64,000 nt of DNA from Pagrus major (GCF_040436345.1 NC_133235.1:15170160-15234159); one strand, 5' to 3'. Shown: positions 27,603 to 36,796, counted from the stretch's first letter. Notes: generated by a model from the sequence alone, not told the origin. Numbers and translations: made by a program.

Positions 27603-30600
27603 TGTGTGCGTGCGTACATGTGCGCGTGGGCGTGTTCCCAGGTGGTCCAGCCTCAGGGAAATCTCTGCAGTGTGAGCGGATGGAGGAGAGGTTCGGCCTG
27701 CGTCGCGTCGCTCTCGGCGACCTGCTGTGTTCGGAGCTGCAGTCTCACAGTGACAGAGGGCGTCACCTGCGGGACGTCCTGGAGAGAGGAGAGCAGCTGC
27801 CAGAGGTCAGTGTCCTTCTTTAACTCTGCTATCAACGATGCTACCAGCTGCACTTAGAGAGCTGTGAGGAGGGAAAACATATTTTTCTTACACAGCTGTT
27901 CATCTTTTGTCCTGATGATTCAACTGAGAGAGTTTAATGTCCATCCTAAGTGTAGAATAGCTCCAACAGGAACAGTCAGGTAGCAGTTTAGAAAAATCAA
28001 GCTGGAATCAGGTTTACAGCACAAAGAAAATATATTGTGTGCTTCTCAGACATTTTTTTGCAGGATGACAATAGTTGTTTTGCAAGAATGGAAGTTTTTA
28101 AATTTGCATGTTTATTCAAGAAGTAGTACATTTCACCAATAATTTCTCGTGTATTTTTACATTGCAGTCTTCACAAAGGGGTTTGTTTGCAATGTATACA
28201 ACGGGATATTAAGTATGAGCAGTTGTAATTTTGCTTGAACATGAAATCAAACAATAAGGATGTCAGAGAACCACCCACACTGTCTGATTAGCAGGTGATC
28301 TCTTTTGGATCAACAACATGACAGCAGTGAGCACTGTGCAGCAGGCTGAGCCATCAAAATAATACCTTCATAAACAAGATCTTACAGATTATTATTAAAA
28401 GACAGACAGCTGAAGAAGTGCAGGCAGACAAATCCTGAAAACTGCAACGTGGCAGCTCTCATGCTGAGAAAGTACTGATATGCTATAGAACATGTTTTTC
28501 TGCCAAGAGCCTAATGAAACAAATAGAAGAGGGAGGGCTGCGGGTGATTATTATACAGTCAAGAGTGCTCAAAATGGCTTTTTACTGAGATTGCACATCT
28601 GCACACAGTGTACCAGACAGAGCTGGCATGGCTGTCTGAGCCTGTATTGGAGCTGGAAGCGGCTGCTGACAGAGTGTGTAAACCAGATAAATCTATCTGC
28701 AACTCCAAATACTCTCAGAGGAAAACACATTTTCTGAGACGACATAAACATATTCATCAGGGCAGAAAGTCAACTTCAGTCCAGCAAACTGTTCAGTCTC
28801 AGTTTTTGGAGGGGTTTGGGGTTCTCCAGCAAAAAGGGGAAGCATTTATTTTCACTATAATCCCATACATAGATGATGACATCATCATGACTATTATGGT
28901 CATGGGTTTTTGGCCATTTCTGTAATCAAACATCTAAAAGCAAAATATTATCGAGGTTTAGAGGTCCTTGATGTGAAAAGGTTTGAAGAGCACAGCTCTA
29001 TAATATATAATTGAATATGAGTGAGATACTTAAATTATCCAAAGAGGACTAAGGAAGTGATTGTTAAAGATCCCCTGCAGATATTTTTAAACAGTGATGG
29101 AAGAACTACTCATATCATAATTACTTAAGTAAAAGTAGCAATTCTACTCTCTAAAAACACTCTGTTTCATGTACAAGTCCTGCTTTCATGATTTCACTTA
29201 CGTATTAACAGCAAAGTATACTTAAAATATAAATCAAAGTAAACTTGTTCAGCCAAATGGTCCCTATGAGAGAGTTATCATATCAAATTATCATTATCAT
29301 TACCGATGCTTCAAAGGAGGCATATTATTCTCCTTTTCAAGTTCACCATTTTATTTTGGTTTACTACTAGAATAGGTTTACATGCTTTAATGCTCAAAAA
29401 ACACATCAGTTGTCTCCCAGTGCTGCAATGTATCACGCCTCTGTCTGAAACACTCACAGGTTTTAGCTCCTGTCTCTTTAAGGCCCCCCTCCTGAATTCC
29501 CAGTCTCCTCTGATTGGTCATTTCAAACATGCCTGAGCCAGCACCACTAACAACAACAGAGCAGCTGTGCTAAATCTATTATTACATGCCAAACTAGCCG
29601 CTAGGCATTAACTATGCAAATGTGTGACTATGTTACGAAGTGTGATGTCACAAAGTGAATTAAAGGCGGTACTACTGATGAGGCGTTTTAGGAGCAGTGT
29701 TTTCTGCGGGAGAGATGAGCTTCTGTTGGTGGGGACTTTGACATATATAAAAAAGGTCAATTATTTTGTTTCAATTTCTTAAAACTATCTACTCCTATGT
29801 AACAAGATACAAGATGGCTCTCACCAGTCTCAGTGTATCTGCACTAAAGGTTTTAAGCAAAATCCTGCTCACACGTCTCACAGGTCTTTAACTCAGATTT
29901 AATGTGAGTTCGGAGAAACCTTTCCGCTTCAGCAAATGAATGTGAAAACAGCCTCCAAGTGTCAATCTCTGCTCTGCACATACATCATTCTGCACAGTGA
30001 AGGTTGAACATCCAAGAAGGAGCCGTAAGACCCTAGACTTTAAGAATGTATAATCAGGACAGAAATACAGTAAAGTTTAATATTAATGTAATGGGATTTA
30101 GCATCCAGCTATACACAGTTGAGGGTGGGTCTGCTGTGTACAGCATTCATTATCATAATAACACATTTTCAGTACAGTAACAGTGTAGCTCCTGGGATGG
30201 CACCATCAGTCTCTGAGTCCACGGTCAATAAGTTCAACGACTAACAGATTCCCATGAGAATACCTGCAGACATTCACAGTCCCACGAGGATAACTCTTAA
30301 TGAGTGGTCTCTGACTTCTCATCTGGTGTCAGAGGAGGTCAAAATGTACACCGGGACTATTGACTGTACAGCTGCACTTTGAGCTTAAATGGTAAGGTGA
30401 CATACTAACATTGGTATTTCAGTCGGAAACACTCTTGGTGAGGATTTGGTAGACGGAGTTTTCAAACAATCCAAGTCCCAATTAAGATTCTGTAGGAAAT
30501 CTAATCCCCTCATAACAAACACATGCTGGAGCATCAAATGAACAAAAAACAAAAATATGCCATATATAGGGAGCTGTTGTAGCGAACTGTGTGCCCATGA

Positions 30601-33600
30601 GAGTGCCCACATCGCCTCAGTGGGCTTTACAATGTGTACGGTGAACATCCTCTGTCCTTACACCCTTGAGAGAATATCTGATACAGATAAATTATATCAA
30701 ATCTATGTAAAGAGTGTGGATCCAGGAGGACGACTGAGTAGGTCGAGGCATCACCAAGTGGTGTCTGAGCCTGCGCTCAACCGTGGTGACCTGGAAGAGG
30801 ACGGGCCACACAAGACAATTACACAAAAAAAAAAAACATCATGATAATAATAATATTAGCATTTGTCCAAATGGGATTTAAATCACACAACAAATGCAGT
30901 GTGGCAGGTGGAGGTTAGAAATACTCGTCTTCCTGGCCTGCAACAGTGATGTATTTTCCTCCTGGTGAATATTAATCCTCAGTAACAAACCTGTGGCTGT
31001 CTGGGAGCTTTTTAATTGAACTATGCGGTGTAAGAGTCTGACATTTCACATCAAAACACAAGAGCCACCTGTCACATCCTTGCTTCACATGTTCAAAGGT
31101 GTGTACGTGTGTGTTGTTTGGTCATCGCTCTCCAAAGCGTCTTTCGGCCGGAGTGAGTCACAAATATTGACTGGACTCCACATGTAAGGGATTTAAAAAA
31201 GAATATTTATTCTGGCTGCCTGTTTATTCATCCCGCCCGGCAAACTGTTGTCTGGACTTTTAGCCTTTTGTCTGTCCGGGGAGGATTTATTGATCAGTGT
31301 TCTTTATGTTCAAGAAGTCACGGCAGCCTTCAAACACCAGAGCCAAAATTATTATTTCAGGTTGGCAATATTATATTTTTCTTACTGTCAACAAATCCTG
31401 TAAAAAGACCAAAACCAGTGATGAATCGATCCTAGAGCTCCACTCTTGTCCATTAAAAACACATCAGTGAGCCACACTGTTGCACTCGGTGGCATGTTCC
31501 TTCAATATCATGAACATGATCAATGTTGTTTATTTTCAATCCCACACACACCATTCTGCTGCCAGACATACTCACTAGAGCTCCAAATGTGTCTTAATCC
31601 GCCGCTGAAAATAGTCCCCAACAAAAGCCCTATTAGCTCCTGTTTGAGGAACATTTGCTGAAAACTACAGCACCCTGATTTTTGGTAAATAAGTTAGCCT
31701 CTCTAAAAAATACATTTATGTCAGAGAATCACTGATTAACCAGCCAGAGACCTGAATCAGCCGGTTTTCAGGAAAAATCATATATCTGAAACTGTGCCAA
31801 TCACATTTACCTACATGCCGCCAGCCCCCCAATGCGACCATCATTTTCAGGTCAGTTTGAGTCATTTACACTTTCTCCTGTTAAGACAAACACTGAGCTG
31901 AGGAGAGACAGTGTCAACACATTTCTGCTACAAGGAATAAAAAACTTAATTCTGGAGCCAGAGAAGGAATGTGTGATGTATTACTCCAATAGAGGCTTCT
32001 GCTGGATTTCTTTATCCTCTCTATAATAAAAATACGAAAACTGTCACTGTTGCAGTTCCATAGTCCGCAGGAAAGGTAAATAAAAGTCACAGATGATTTA
32101 ATGCCTTTGCAAGGCGGCTCTGACAGCGGGTGTTGCTCATGTACTTTCTCTGTACACTTTTTCTGAGCTGATCTATAAGTTACCAAGACCACCAATCTCT
32201 AGCAATTCAACTGCAGAAAAAAACATACTGTACCTCGCGAGGCAGCTGGATTCATGAGATCGCTCATATTTGTTATGAGGGCTGATTTCTGACACTTCAA
32301 AACACAAAAATTTGATTTGACTCTGGATTATTTCAAAAATCGGGACACTGTTTCTGGAAAGAAATATCAATGGCTGTTTTTCTAAATGTATTTTTTCCAT
32401 GTTTGAGTCTCACTAACTCAATTCCATTCAAGCCAAACTATCTGACTGTCTTGATACCACTATAAGTGAGTGAGAAATCCCTCTGCTTTTGAAAATTTCT
32501 AATTTTGGACTCAAGGTTTGGAAGAAAACGGATCCACTGAATAGATTTGAAAGGCGACGTAAAGACACTCAGCGCAGATTTATAACTTCCTGTTGTCTCA
32601 GTGGAGAAAGCCAAAGCTCGGCTGTCTAAGCTTCTTACAGCACATTGGGGTCATGTCCCATGTGTTCGCCAACATCGTCACTGCTTATTTTTATGATGTG
32701 TGAGAGAGTTAGTTATGGAGAGAGAGAAACAGTGATAGAGAGTGAATAATCCCCTGCTGGGATTACTGAAGTTAACCCCAGCAGGTTTACAGCCCAACAC
32801 ATTACAAAAATACAGTAATAAAAAATCACACCTCACTGGCTCACCGGTGAGCGTCTGTAAAACGCTTTTGTACTGTTGATTTAAAGATATCATATGTAAC
32901 ATTTCTGCATTAAAAGGTCTAAAAACAACTAGATCTTTGTTGTATATCTTGTTGAGTTGTGTATTTATGTTCAAACACAACTACTTTTTATTTTTTCACC
33001 TGTTACAGTAATTTCCGGGAGACAGTCAGACAATAAAGATGAAATTTTCCTTTACCCTCTTTGAAAGAGAGAGAGAATGGGAGCGATAGAAAGAAGAGAG
33101 CACACAGGAAAAATACTGCCTTTAAAAATAGGAAAAAATAGGCGAGACTCTGAATCTTTAAATGACACGCACTGCAGCCTTGCATGAGGCTTTTAGCGCT
33201 AACCTTTTTAGAGAAAAGAAGGTGTTCTGTCATGCGCCACCTACTCAGGATACGTGTCACAGTCGACTATTTTCATTTTATGTGACTTTAAATACTAATG
33301 TGCATTTCATTTAGAAGCAAATATTCTACACTCCACTACATTTATCTGACTGTTGCAATAACATATTCAGATTAAGATCTTCTATAAAAAAGAAAAAACA
33401 TTTGACAGAAAAAAAGAGTTCACAGAGGGATGGATTCACTCTCACCTTCATAATCTGAGCTGAAGCCAAAAACCTTTAATATTTCATGTGCTTATTTTCC
33501 TGTGGGTGGATGCTCCATACGATTTGATGGATCTCTCGCAGCTCAGGGTCTCAGCCCGGGTTAAGGGATTGGTCATGAATAATCAGTTCAGAGCGGGTCT

Positions 33601-36547
33601 GACTTTTGACAAGGTCGCATCGTCTCAAAATGTAAACAAGTGGAACCATTTCCCTCCTTCTTCTTCTTCTCCTGTGGGTTTTTCTTTAGAGGGCTGAGAT
33701 CACCGTAAACCGAAAATATTTTAAAAAGTCGGTAAAGGACTTAACTTGAGCACCGACAATCAAAAATCAATGGTGGTCGGGGGCTTATTGATCGGAGCAT
33801 CTCGCAGTTGACCTTTAATGACAGTGGTTTCTGAGCCAGAATAAAAATGTCTAGTTTTGGGTTCAGTCAGACAATTTAAAAACATCCACTGGAGTAGATG
33901 AGTGGAGTAACCACCTGCAGAGTTAGCAGGCTCAACTGTTTGACCCTCACCTGTGAAAACATCACACAGGATAGCTGTCCAGATAGATATCCAATCACCG
34001 TCCGGTTTGGCTTTGTTAAAACAATCATGTTACATGTTTCCCTCCTCCGTCTCTCCCCGTGTTTCCTGTCCTCAGTTGCCAGATTATTAGGTGCTGTTGG
34101 CTAAAGCTGCTGCAGTGTAATAAAACAGTCCTATTATAAATCCTCCCTCTGTGATCGTTCTAATGTTCTAATTTTGATTAAACTGTTTCAGAGAGGTGTT
34201 GATTTAACTTTACGGCCATTTTGGGGGCTGCAGTTTGTGCTGCTGATGAGGACTGAGAAGGGTTTCTAATATCTGGTCGACCCTAATTGATACAAATAGG
34301 GAGGGCAAATTATTACAAACACATTTAACCGTTATTAGAGTTCGATGTTATTGCTGGATTCGGCATCTGTAACTACACTTGCATATATGAGCACAGACTG
34401 TAAGAGAGTTATTTATGCACAATGAATAATCATATATCAGTGCATACCTATCTGCATGCTTGAGTAAATACAAGGGGGTTCTGTAGGAGAAGCAGTCTTG
34501 TAACACTGTTGGACTCATTATGGACAGTTTAAAAACAAATGATCAAAAATCGATACAGCAGAACCAGAGATATCAGCTTTTTAATTCCACACATTCTTCC
34601 TCCTTTTCAAAACCTGATGCCTACATTACCCACGATACAACTTAGCCACTGAGTGACATCACTGGAGGCAATTTATCAGATCACATGCAGCTTCCTCTGG
34701 AGCAACAAAAGGCTACATACTACTTTTATTACTTATTCAGTAGTACTCCCCAAGACCCGTAAACACACTTTAATGTGTAAAATACCTTTTAAGTGAATTG
34801 ATTGATGAGTAAAATGTAATGAAAATGACTACTATGAAAGATAATATCTGTCATTTGCAGCTGTTCGTGCATGTTTATTTAGGATTGTGCACATTCAACA
34901 GACGTTAACATAAACAATATCCCCTCAGATAGTTAAATACTTAAAAGAAATCAAGGTTTCAAGGTTTATATTTCTGTTGATATTGTACTTTCCTTTTTCA
35001 ATCTGAATCTCTAGGGCCCCCTGGAGGAGCCCCCAGGACTCACACACAAACACTTGCATATCCCTTCTTTTTGAGGCTATCTGAGTTGATTCGTACATGA
35101 AGCATCAAATGTGGTTTATATGATAGTTAATGCTCGTGCTGTGTGTGTGTGTTTAATCTCCAGGACACACTTCTGGAGCTGCTGTGTGAGGCGGTGGTGT
35201 CGTCGGTGCGGCACGGGAAAGGTGTGGTGGTCAGCGGCTTCCCCAGAGACCTGAGACGGGCGGAGGAGTACGAGGCCAAGGTCAGAGTGCCGGACTGACT
35301 GAACGATTGACCGATCAGTTGACTGTTAAATTAATCTGCAACTACTTTGATAAACGATGAATCAGTTGAAGAAAAAAAAAATTCTCTGATTCCAGTTTCT
35401 TAAAGGTGCACTGTGTAGTTTGGGAAAGAAATCAGAAGAGAAAGATCTTCATTGGCTGATTTTTTTTTATGCCAAAGCAAACTAACTTAACAAACTCTCT
35501 TTGTTTTCATGTCTGAATAAACAAACTGACCTTAAAGGACAACACAGTTTCATACTGTTTATATGTGGCGGACCCTGCCACCTTTCTAGCTTCAAACAGT
35601 GTTCTTGGGACCTTATTTTCCTCTGAGAACAGCTTGTTTATTCACTTATGGAAAAAAATAATATTTCTGAGTTTGTATTATTACCTCATTCATATTGTAA
35701 ATATTAAAATCTGAGATTGAATTTCTTCTCCAAAACTACATAGTGCCCCTTTAAATGTGACAAAACAAGAAATTTTTAGACCCTGATTGACATTTTCTGA
35801 CATTTCATACACCAAGAAACTAATCGATTCATCGACGATGACAATAACTGTTAGTTGCGGACAGACAGCAGTGCTCAGTAATTAAATATGACTCATGTAC
35901 TAATACAGGAGTAAAAAATATGGACACAATGGTAGAAAATGGGGATTCGTGACAAACAGAAATGACGTGTTCATCATGACATTTACAAGCTTTGCACAAA
36001 AAGCAACAAATGGAGTCAAAATGTCACTTTTTGACGGATGCAGATACAACGGTACAGTGACGTACAGTAGGAGGGAAGATGTAGCCTTTGTTGCTGACTT
36101 TCCTCGTCCTCTACCTGTGTGTCAGGTGGGGGAGCCCAGCGCGGTGCTCCTGCTGAGCTGCTCGGCCGACACCATGTCCAGTCGTCTGCAGTGCCGTGGC
36201 AGATCCACCTCCACCTTCCACCCCGGCTCAGACAGAGACGACGTCCCGCACAGGAGGGTTGAGAGCTTCTGCAGCGACAGCCAGGCGGTGGCATCTCATT
36301 ATGAAGGCAAGAGGCTTCTGCACATGGTAAGTTTTATTTTGATTGACACTTTAATGAATGTGCATGTGCAGATTATTTAGCAACACAGTGTAGAGAAGGC
36401 TGGGATGTGAACACAGGAGCCAACTTGCTCTGTTTCCACTGACATGAGGGTCAGCAGATAATCAAAGAGTTTCTGTTTGGGGTTGAACTGGGCTGTTTGA
36501 ACATTTAAATGCCACATCAGGTGCTGAGTGTGTGTACGTGTCTGTGT

Positions 36548-36602
<55 letters not shown>

Positions 36603-36796
36603 TTTAAATGCCACAGCAGATATGGAGGTCATCAGTCTGCTGTGAGCCAGCACTGCAGCAGACTGATGTCCTCGACTGCACGTTGAGACGCTGATGCTTT
36701 CTGAAGGCTCCGTCGTGTCTCCGTCCGCAGATCGACGCAGAGAGGTCGCCGGAAGAAGTGTTCACCCAGATCTGCCAGGTGATGGAGACCTTCTGA
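2748..36796 (+). CDS. ak5: Adenylate kinase 5 (ak5 or ak5-like), 3' part, exons 2748-2838, 8756-8829, 15728-15773, 17962-18006, 27642-27805, 35164-35280, 36126-36326, 36731-36796
   Basis: Adenylate kinases interconvert ATP+AMP and 2 ADP; AK5 is a cytosolic, brain-enriched member with two kinase domains. The eight exons join in frame (804 nt, 267 residues plus TGA) and every junction is GT-AG. The first exon matches the end of AK domain 1 (DADRDEEEVF, DNKLFPSKE), followed by an acidic linker and a whole second kinase domain: beta-strand KVIFIMG, P-loop GGPASGKS, GFPR motif, the AK5-type CSADTM and the C-terminal EEVFTQICQ helix. Upstream exons lie outside the window. Domain 1 and the linker start resemble human AK5 closely, but domain 2 is divergent: AMP-site residues in the usual STGELLR motif read ALGDLLC, and IDGYPR reads VSGFPR. 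This suggests a teleost ak5-like paralogue or a decaying second domain. The neighbour zzz3 lies convergent downstream, as in human. Family identity is sure; orthologue versus paralogue is not. Confidence 0.9.
3181..3239 (-). mobile_element. Possible solo hAT end
   Basis: GC-rich ggccccaaat...aaggcccc followed by ccttggactggctctg resembles the degraded terminal region of hAT elements of the CAGGGCCGG type, as seen in full at 21161-22764. No partner end or target duplication was found. Weak call. Confidence 0.3.
4316..4600 (+). repeat. Dispersed percomorph repeat with gttagcttagcttagca core
   Basis: Begins gaaggaatagttctatattt and contains the tandem ttagcttagc motif followed by cagctagtctggctaaagg and agctcactaatcaacacg. 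I recognise this order from a very common percomorph interspersed repeat; the family name is not certain. Confidence 0.6.
5195..5460 (-). repeat. Dispersed repeat, copy 1 (reverse)
   Basis: Its reverse complement aligns with 22865-23215: shared blocks include ttaagccaaaacatgat, aagtggtttttgtg and gtggtggagtta, in the same order. A related short block (gtacaaatgtcaa) recurs near 24,507. Confidence 0.65.
7991..8107 (+). repeat. Two-copy dispersed repeat, copy 1
   Basis: Aligns along its length with 13961-14080, sharing gagcctaca, gagtgatc, acccactc, cctgagccact and acacgccagcc in the same order and orientation. Confidence 0.7.
8756..8829 (+). CDS. ak5: ak5 exon: linker, part 1
   Basis: 74 nt, entered in phase 1 after ttcag and left in phase 0 before gtaaga. 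It encodes GPSELDLSVLGETSSL... and ends KYEE, matching the start of the human inter-domain linker (SSDLDPS...DYED). The linker is poorly conserved after this point. Confidence 0.88.
10985..11140 (+). repeat. Dispersed repeat of the tactcaagtaaaagta type
   Basis: Contains actttactcaag, taaaagtagaagtact and ttactcaagtaaaagtaat, hallmarks of a common teleost non-autonomous repeat. Boundaries are approximate. Confidence 0.5.
11992..12460 (+). repeat. Dispersed repeat, near full length, tactcaagtactg type
   Basis: Starts taactaagtacatttactc aagtactg and ends with aatgtagtggagtaaaaact, tgtagttgagtagaagcata and taaaatggaaat. The same 3' block recurs at 27045-27115. I recognise it as a common teleost interspersed repeat; class not proven here. 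Confidence 0.6.
13961..14080 (+). repeat. Two-copy dispersed repeat, copy 2
   Basis: Homologous to 7991-8107 (see that entry). Copy 2 is more GC-rich and keeps CpG sites that are TG or CA in copy 1, consistent with different age of CpG decay. Confidence 0.7.
15728..15773 (+). CDS. ak5: ak5 exon: linker, part 2 (46 nt)
   Basis: 46 nt, phase 0 to phase 1, bounded by ttccag and gtgagt. It encodes a run of five glutamates and then TGYAEGATE, an acidic linker piece. The assignment rests on phase fit with both neighbours and on acidity, since the human linker differs in sequence. Confidence 0.78.
16038..16111 (+). repeat. (TG)n microsatellite
   Basis: About 74 bp of uninterrupted TG, followed by interrupted gcgtgcgtgg and more TG. 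Simple dinucleotide repeat within an intron. Confidence 0.97.
16628..17103 (+). repeat. Inverted-repeat element, possible MITE
   Basis: The block tttccctggtaaacacacc (16651-16669) is matched in inverse orientation by ggtgtgtttaccaggtaaac (17061-17080), 19 of 20 including one flanking base, with weaker pairing continuing outward for about 20 bp. This gives an element of roughly 476 bp. No target duplication was identified. Confidence 0.45.
17814..17869 (+). repeat. (TG)n microsatellite upstream of the ak5 micro-exon
   Basis: 56 bp of TG ending 92 bp before the 45-nt exon at 17962. Complementary to the (CA)n tract on the exon's other side. Confidence 0.97.
17962..18006 (+). CDS. ak5: ak5 micro-exon: first beta strand of AK domain 2
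   Basis: 45 nt, phase 1 to phase 1, bounded by ccctgacag and gtatgt. It encodes (S)YCTEQKKPKVIFIMG; KVIFIMG is the beta-1 strand that runs into the P-loop (human KIIFIIGG). Because both ends are phase 1, skipping would keep the frame but delete the strand. A (TG)n tract lies 92 bp upstream and a (CA)n tract starts 28 bp downstream. Confidence 0.88.
18034..18064 (+). repeat. (CA)n microsatellite downstream of the ak5 micro-exon
   Basis: 31 bp of CA with one interruption (catac), starting 28 bp after the exon end at 18006; further CA-rich patches follow to about 18129. Confidence 0.95.
21153..21160 (+). repeat. hAT target-site duplication, left
   Basis: gtcacagt, identical to 22765-22772. Confidence 0.92.
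21161..22764 (+). mobile_element. hAT-family DNA transposon remnant with intact ends
   Basis: Ends are near-identical terminal inverted repeats: cagggccggccctg at the left and, read inward from the right, cagtgccggccctg (13 of 14). Both sides are flanked by the exact 8-bp duplication gtcacagt (21153-21160 and 22765-22772), the hAT hallmark. Subterminal sequence (ggcgccgtc left, ggggcgccagcc right) is also inverted-repeat-like. Inside are remains of a ZMYM-type hAT transposase: a start exon (21496-21577), a second exon (22140 on) and a TTF-type zinc-finger segment (22261-22521), with a frame change between the last two and no catalytic core. It is 1,604 bp, so an internally deleted, non-autonomous copy. 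Confidence 0.92.
21496..22521 (+). pseudogene. Truncated hAT (ZMYM/TTF zinc-finger type) transposase
   Basis: A first exon begins at ATG 21496 and encodes MSKRLKPSGAQ followed by a basic-acidic stretch, ending at 21577 before gtacag; this start is typical of ZMYM-like hAT proteins. It joins in phase to 22140 (acceptor cttcag), giving DALLKYFTTT, then stops at 22277-22279. In another frame, 22261-22521 encodes a TTF-type segment: LTDKVRKELVHRGPFQ, YPKNKDGRKC, W..WLMYS and HCFCCKRF. So a frame change separates the parts, and the RNase-H-like catalytic and dimerisation domains are missing. Not functional as a transposase. Confidence 0.8.
22765..22772 (+). repeat. hAT target-site duplication, right
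   Basis: gtcacagt, identical to 21153-21160; the perfect match suggests a relatively recent insertion. Confidence 0.92.
22865..23215 (+). repeat. Dispersed repeat, copy 2 (forward)
   Basis: Collinear with the reverse complement of 5195-5460 over most of its length (see that entry). It starts within 100 bp of the hAT right end. Confidence 0.65.
26837..26933 (+). repeat. 44-bp-arm near-perfect palindrome (hairpin)
   Basis: Arms 26837-26880 and 26890-26933 are inverted complements with 41 of 44 matches and a 9-nt loop (attagtaga). On the + strand two of the three mismatches become G-U pairs, leaving a single U-U. Core of the stem: gtgcagaagtggtgtggaag. It lies in an ak5 intron in sense orientation. 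Confidence 0.9.
27040..27125 (+). repeat. Dispersed repeat 3' fragment, tactcaagtactg type
   Basis: The block from tagtaaagtaaaaactacaa through gatgtagtggagtagaagta and atgtggcatgaaa matches the end of the 11992-12460 copy. Confidence 0.6.
27337..27386 (+). repeat. (CA)n microsatellite
   Basis: 50 bp of CA in the intron before the P-loop exon; complementary to the TG tract 128 bp further on. Confidence 0.97.
27515..27612 (+). repeat. (TG)n microsatellite abutting a splice acceptor
   Basis: About 80 bp pure TG, then interrupted TG, ending about 30 bp before the ak5 acceptor at 27641. It occupies the normal branch-point and pyrimidine-tract region. Confidence 0.97.
27642..27805 (+). CDS. ak5: ak5 exon: P-loop and AMP-lid start of AK domain 2
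   Basis: 164 nt, phase 1 to phase 0, acceptor ttcccag, donor gtcagt. It encodes GGPASGKSLQCERMEERFGL, then the NMP-binding segment LGDLLCSEL and ERGEQLPE. Compared with the family P-loop GGPGSGKGTQC, two glycines and the threonine are changed but the lysine is kept. The Thr and Arg that bind AMP (STGELLR in AK5, STGDLLR in AK1) are replaced by Leu and Cys. A long (TG)n tract ends about 30 bp before the acceptor. Confidence 0.93.
29095..29235 (+). repeat. Dispersed repeat fragment
   Basis: gtgatggaagaactactca, ttacttaagtaaaagtagc and gtacaagtcctgctttcatg are typical of the teleost repeat group that also supplied 10985-11140. Confidence 0.5.
29290..29720 (+). repeat. Probable dispersed repeat (tctgattggtca type)
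   Basis: Contains ctcctgtctctttaaggccc, then cagtctcctctgattggtca and gcctgagcca, an order I recognise from a common teleost interspersed repeat. No second copy in the window, so boundaries are approximate. Confidence 0.4.
35164..35280 (+). CDS. ak5: ak5 exon: NMP/core segment with GFPR
   Basis: 117 nt, phase 0 at both ends, acceptor ctccag, donor gtcaga. It encodes DTLLELLCEAVVSSV, then GVVVSGFPRDLRRAEEYEAK. This aligns with human AK5 GFLIDGYPREVKQGEEF. The AMP-contacting arginine of GYPR is retained as GFPR, while the aspartate before it is serine. Confidence 0.93.
35320..35870 (-). repeat. Older repeat of the attaatcgattaat type, split by a MITE
   Basis: The flanks ttaatctgcaactactttga...atcagttgaa (left) and gacaaaacaagaaatttt...aactaatcgattcatcgacg (right) look like parts of a common teleost repeat also present at 38977-39125 and 43003-43110. 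The MITE lies between them. Confidence 0.5.
35404..35750 (+). mobile_element. TTAA-flanked MITE, copy 1 (347 bp)
   Basis: Flanked on both sides by TTAA (35400-35403 and 35751-35754). Ends are inverted repeats: AGGTGCACTGTGTAGTTT left, and the right end read inward is AGGGGCACTATGTAGTTT (16 of 18). It is collinear and highly similar to 63630-63954. No coding capacity. TTAA duplications are typical of piggyBac-type elements, so a piggyBac-derived MITE is the best guess. Confidence 0.85.
36126..36326 (+). CDS. ak5: ak5 exon: LID region and C-terminal core of AK domain 2
   Basis: 201 nt, phase 0 at both ends, acceptor gtgtcag, donor gtaagt. It encodes VGEPSAVLLLSCSADTMSSR, where CSADTM is an AK5 signature, then the LID with CRGRS and DRDD, and ASHYEGKRLLHM. 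Several LID arginines are present, but the segment between CRG and RDD is a few residues longer than in AK1/AK5. Confidence 0.93.
36527..36602 (+). repeat. (TG)n then (GA)n microsatellite in the last ak5 intron
   Basis: Interrupted TG repeats followed by gagagagagagag. The intron 36327-36730 otherwise shows nothing notable. Confidence 0.93.
36731..36796 (+). CDS. ak5: ak5 terminal coding exon
   Basis: 66 nt including the TGA stop, acceptor gtccgcag. It encodes IDAERSPEEVFTQICQVMETF, matching human NAEGTPEDVFLQLCTAIDSIF in length and end point. A possible internal donor (CAG|gtgatg) lies inside this exon at 36778/36779. Confidence 0.93.
   Translation: MDAERSPEEVFTQICQVMETF

Larger units (their letters stand above)
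18007..27641 (+). other. ak5 intron (9.6 kb), the largest in the window
   Basis: No ak5 exon recognised. It contains the hAT remnant (21161-22764), repeat copies (22865-23215, 27040-27125), the 44-bp-arm hairpin (26837-26933), and paired CA and TG microsatellites just before the P-loop exon. The 19,550-19,910 stretch is purine-rich with many aca/gac runs on the + strand and may be a retroelement tail. Confidence 0.6.
27806..35163 (+). other. ak5 intron (7.4 kb)
   Basis: No exon recognised. Contains repeat fragments at 29095-29235 and 29290-29720, and a short one near 33290-33370. The remainder shows nothing I can support. Confidence 0.6.
35281..36125 (+). other. ak5 intron (845 bp) filled by nested repeats
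   Basis: Most of this short intron is a TTAA-flanked MITE (35404-35750) inserted in an older repeat whose halves are at about 35320-35399 and 35755-35870. Confidence 0.7.

Noticed and set aside
36016..36294. 92-codon - strand ORF over the ak5 LID exon
   Set aside because: Shadow of the GC-rich ak5 exon on the other strand; no similarity recognised.
35949..36380. 143-codon + ORF taken as a gene of its own
   Set aside because: Only 36126-36326 is coding: it is an ak5 exon with clear splice sites, and the flanks are intron.
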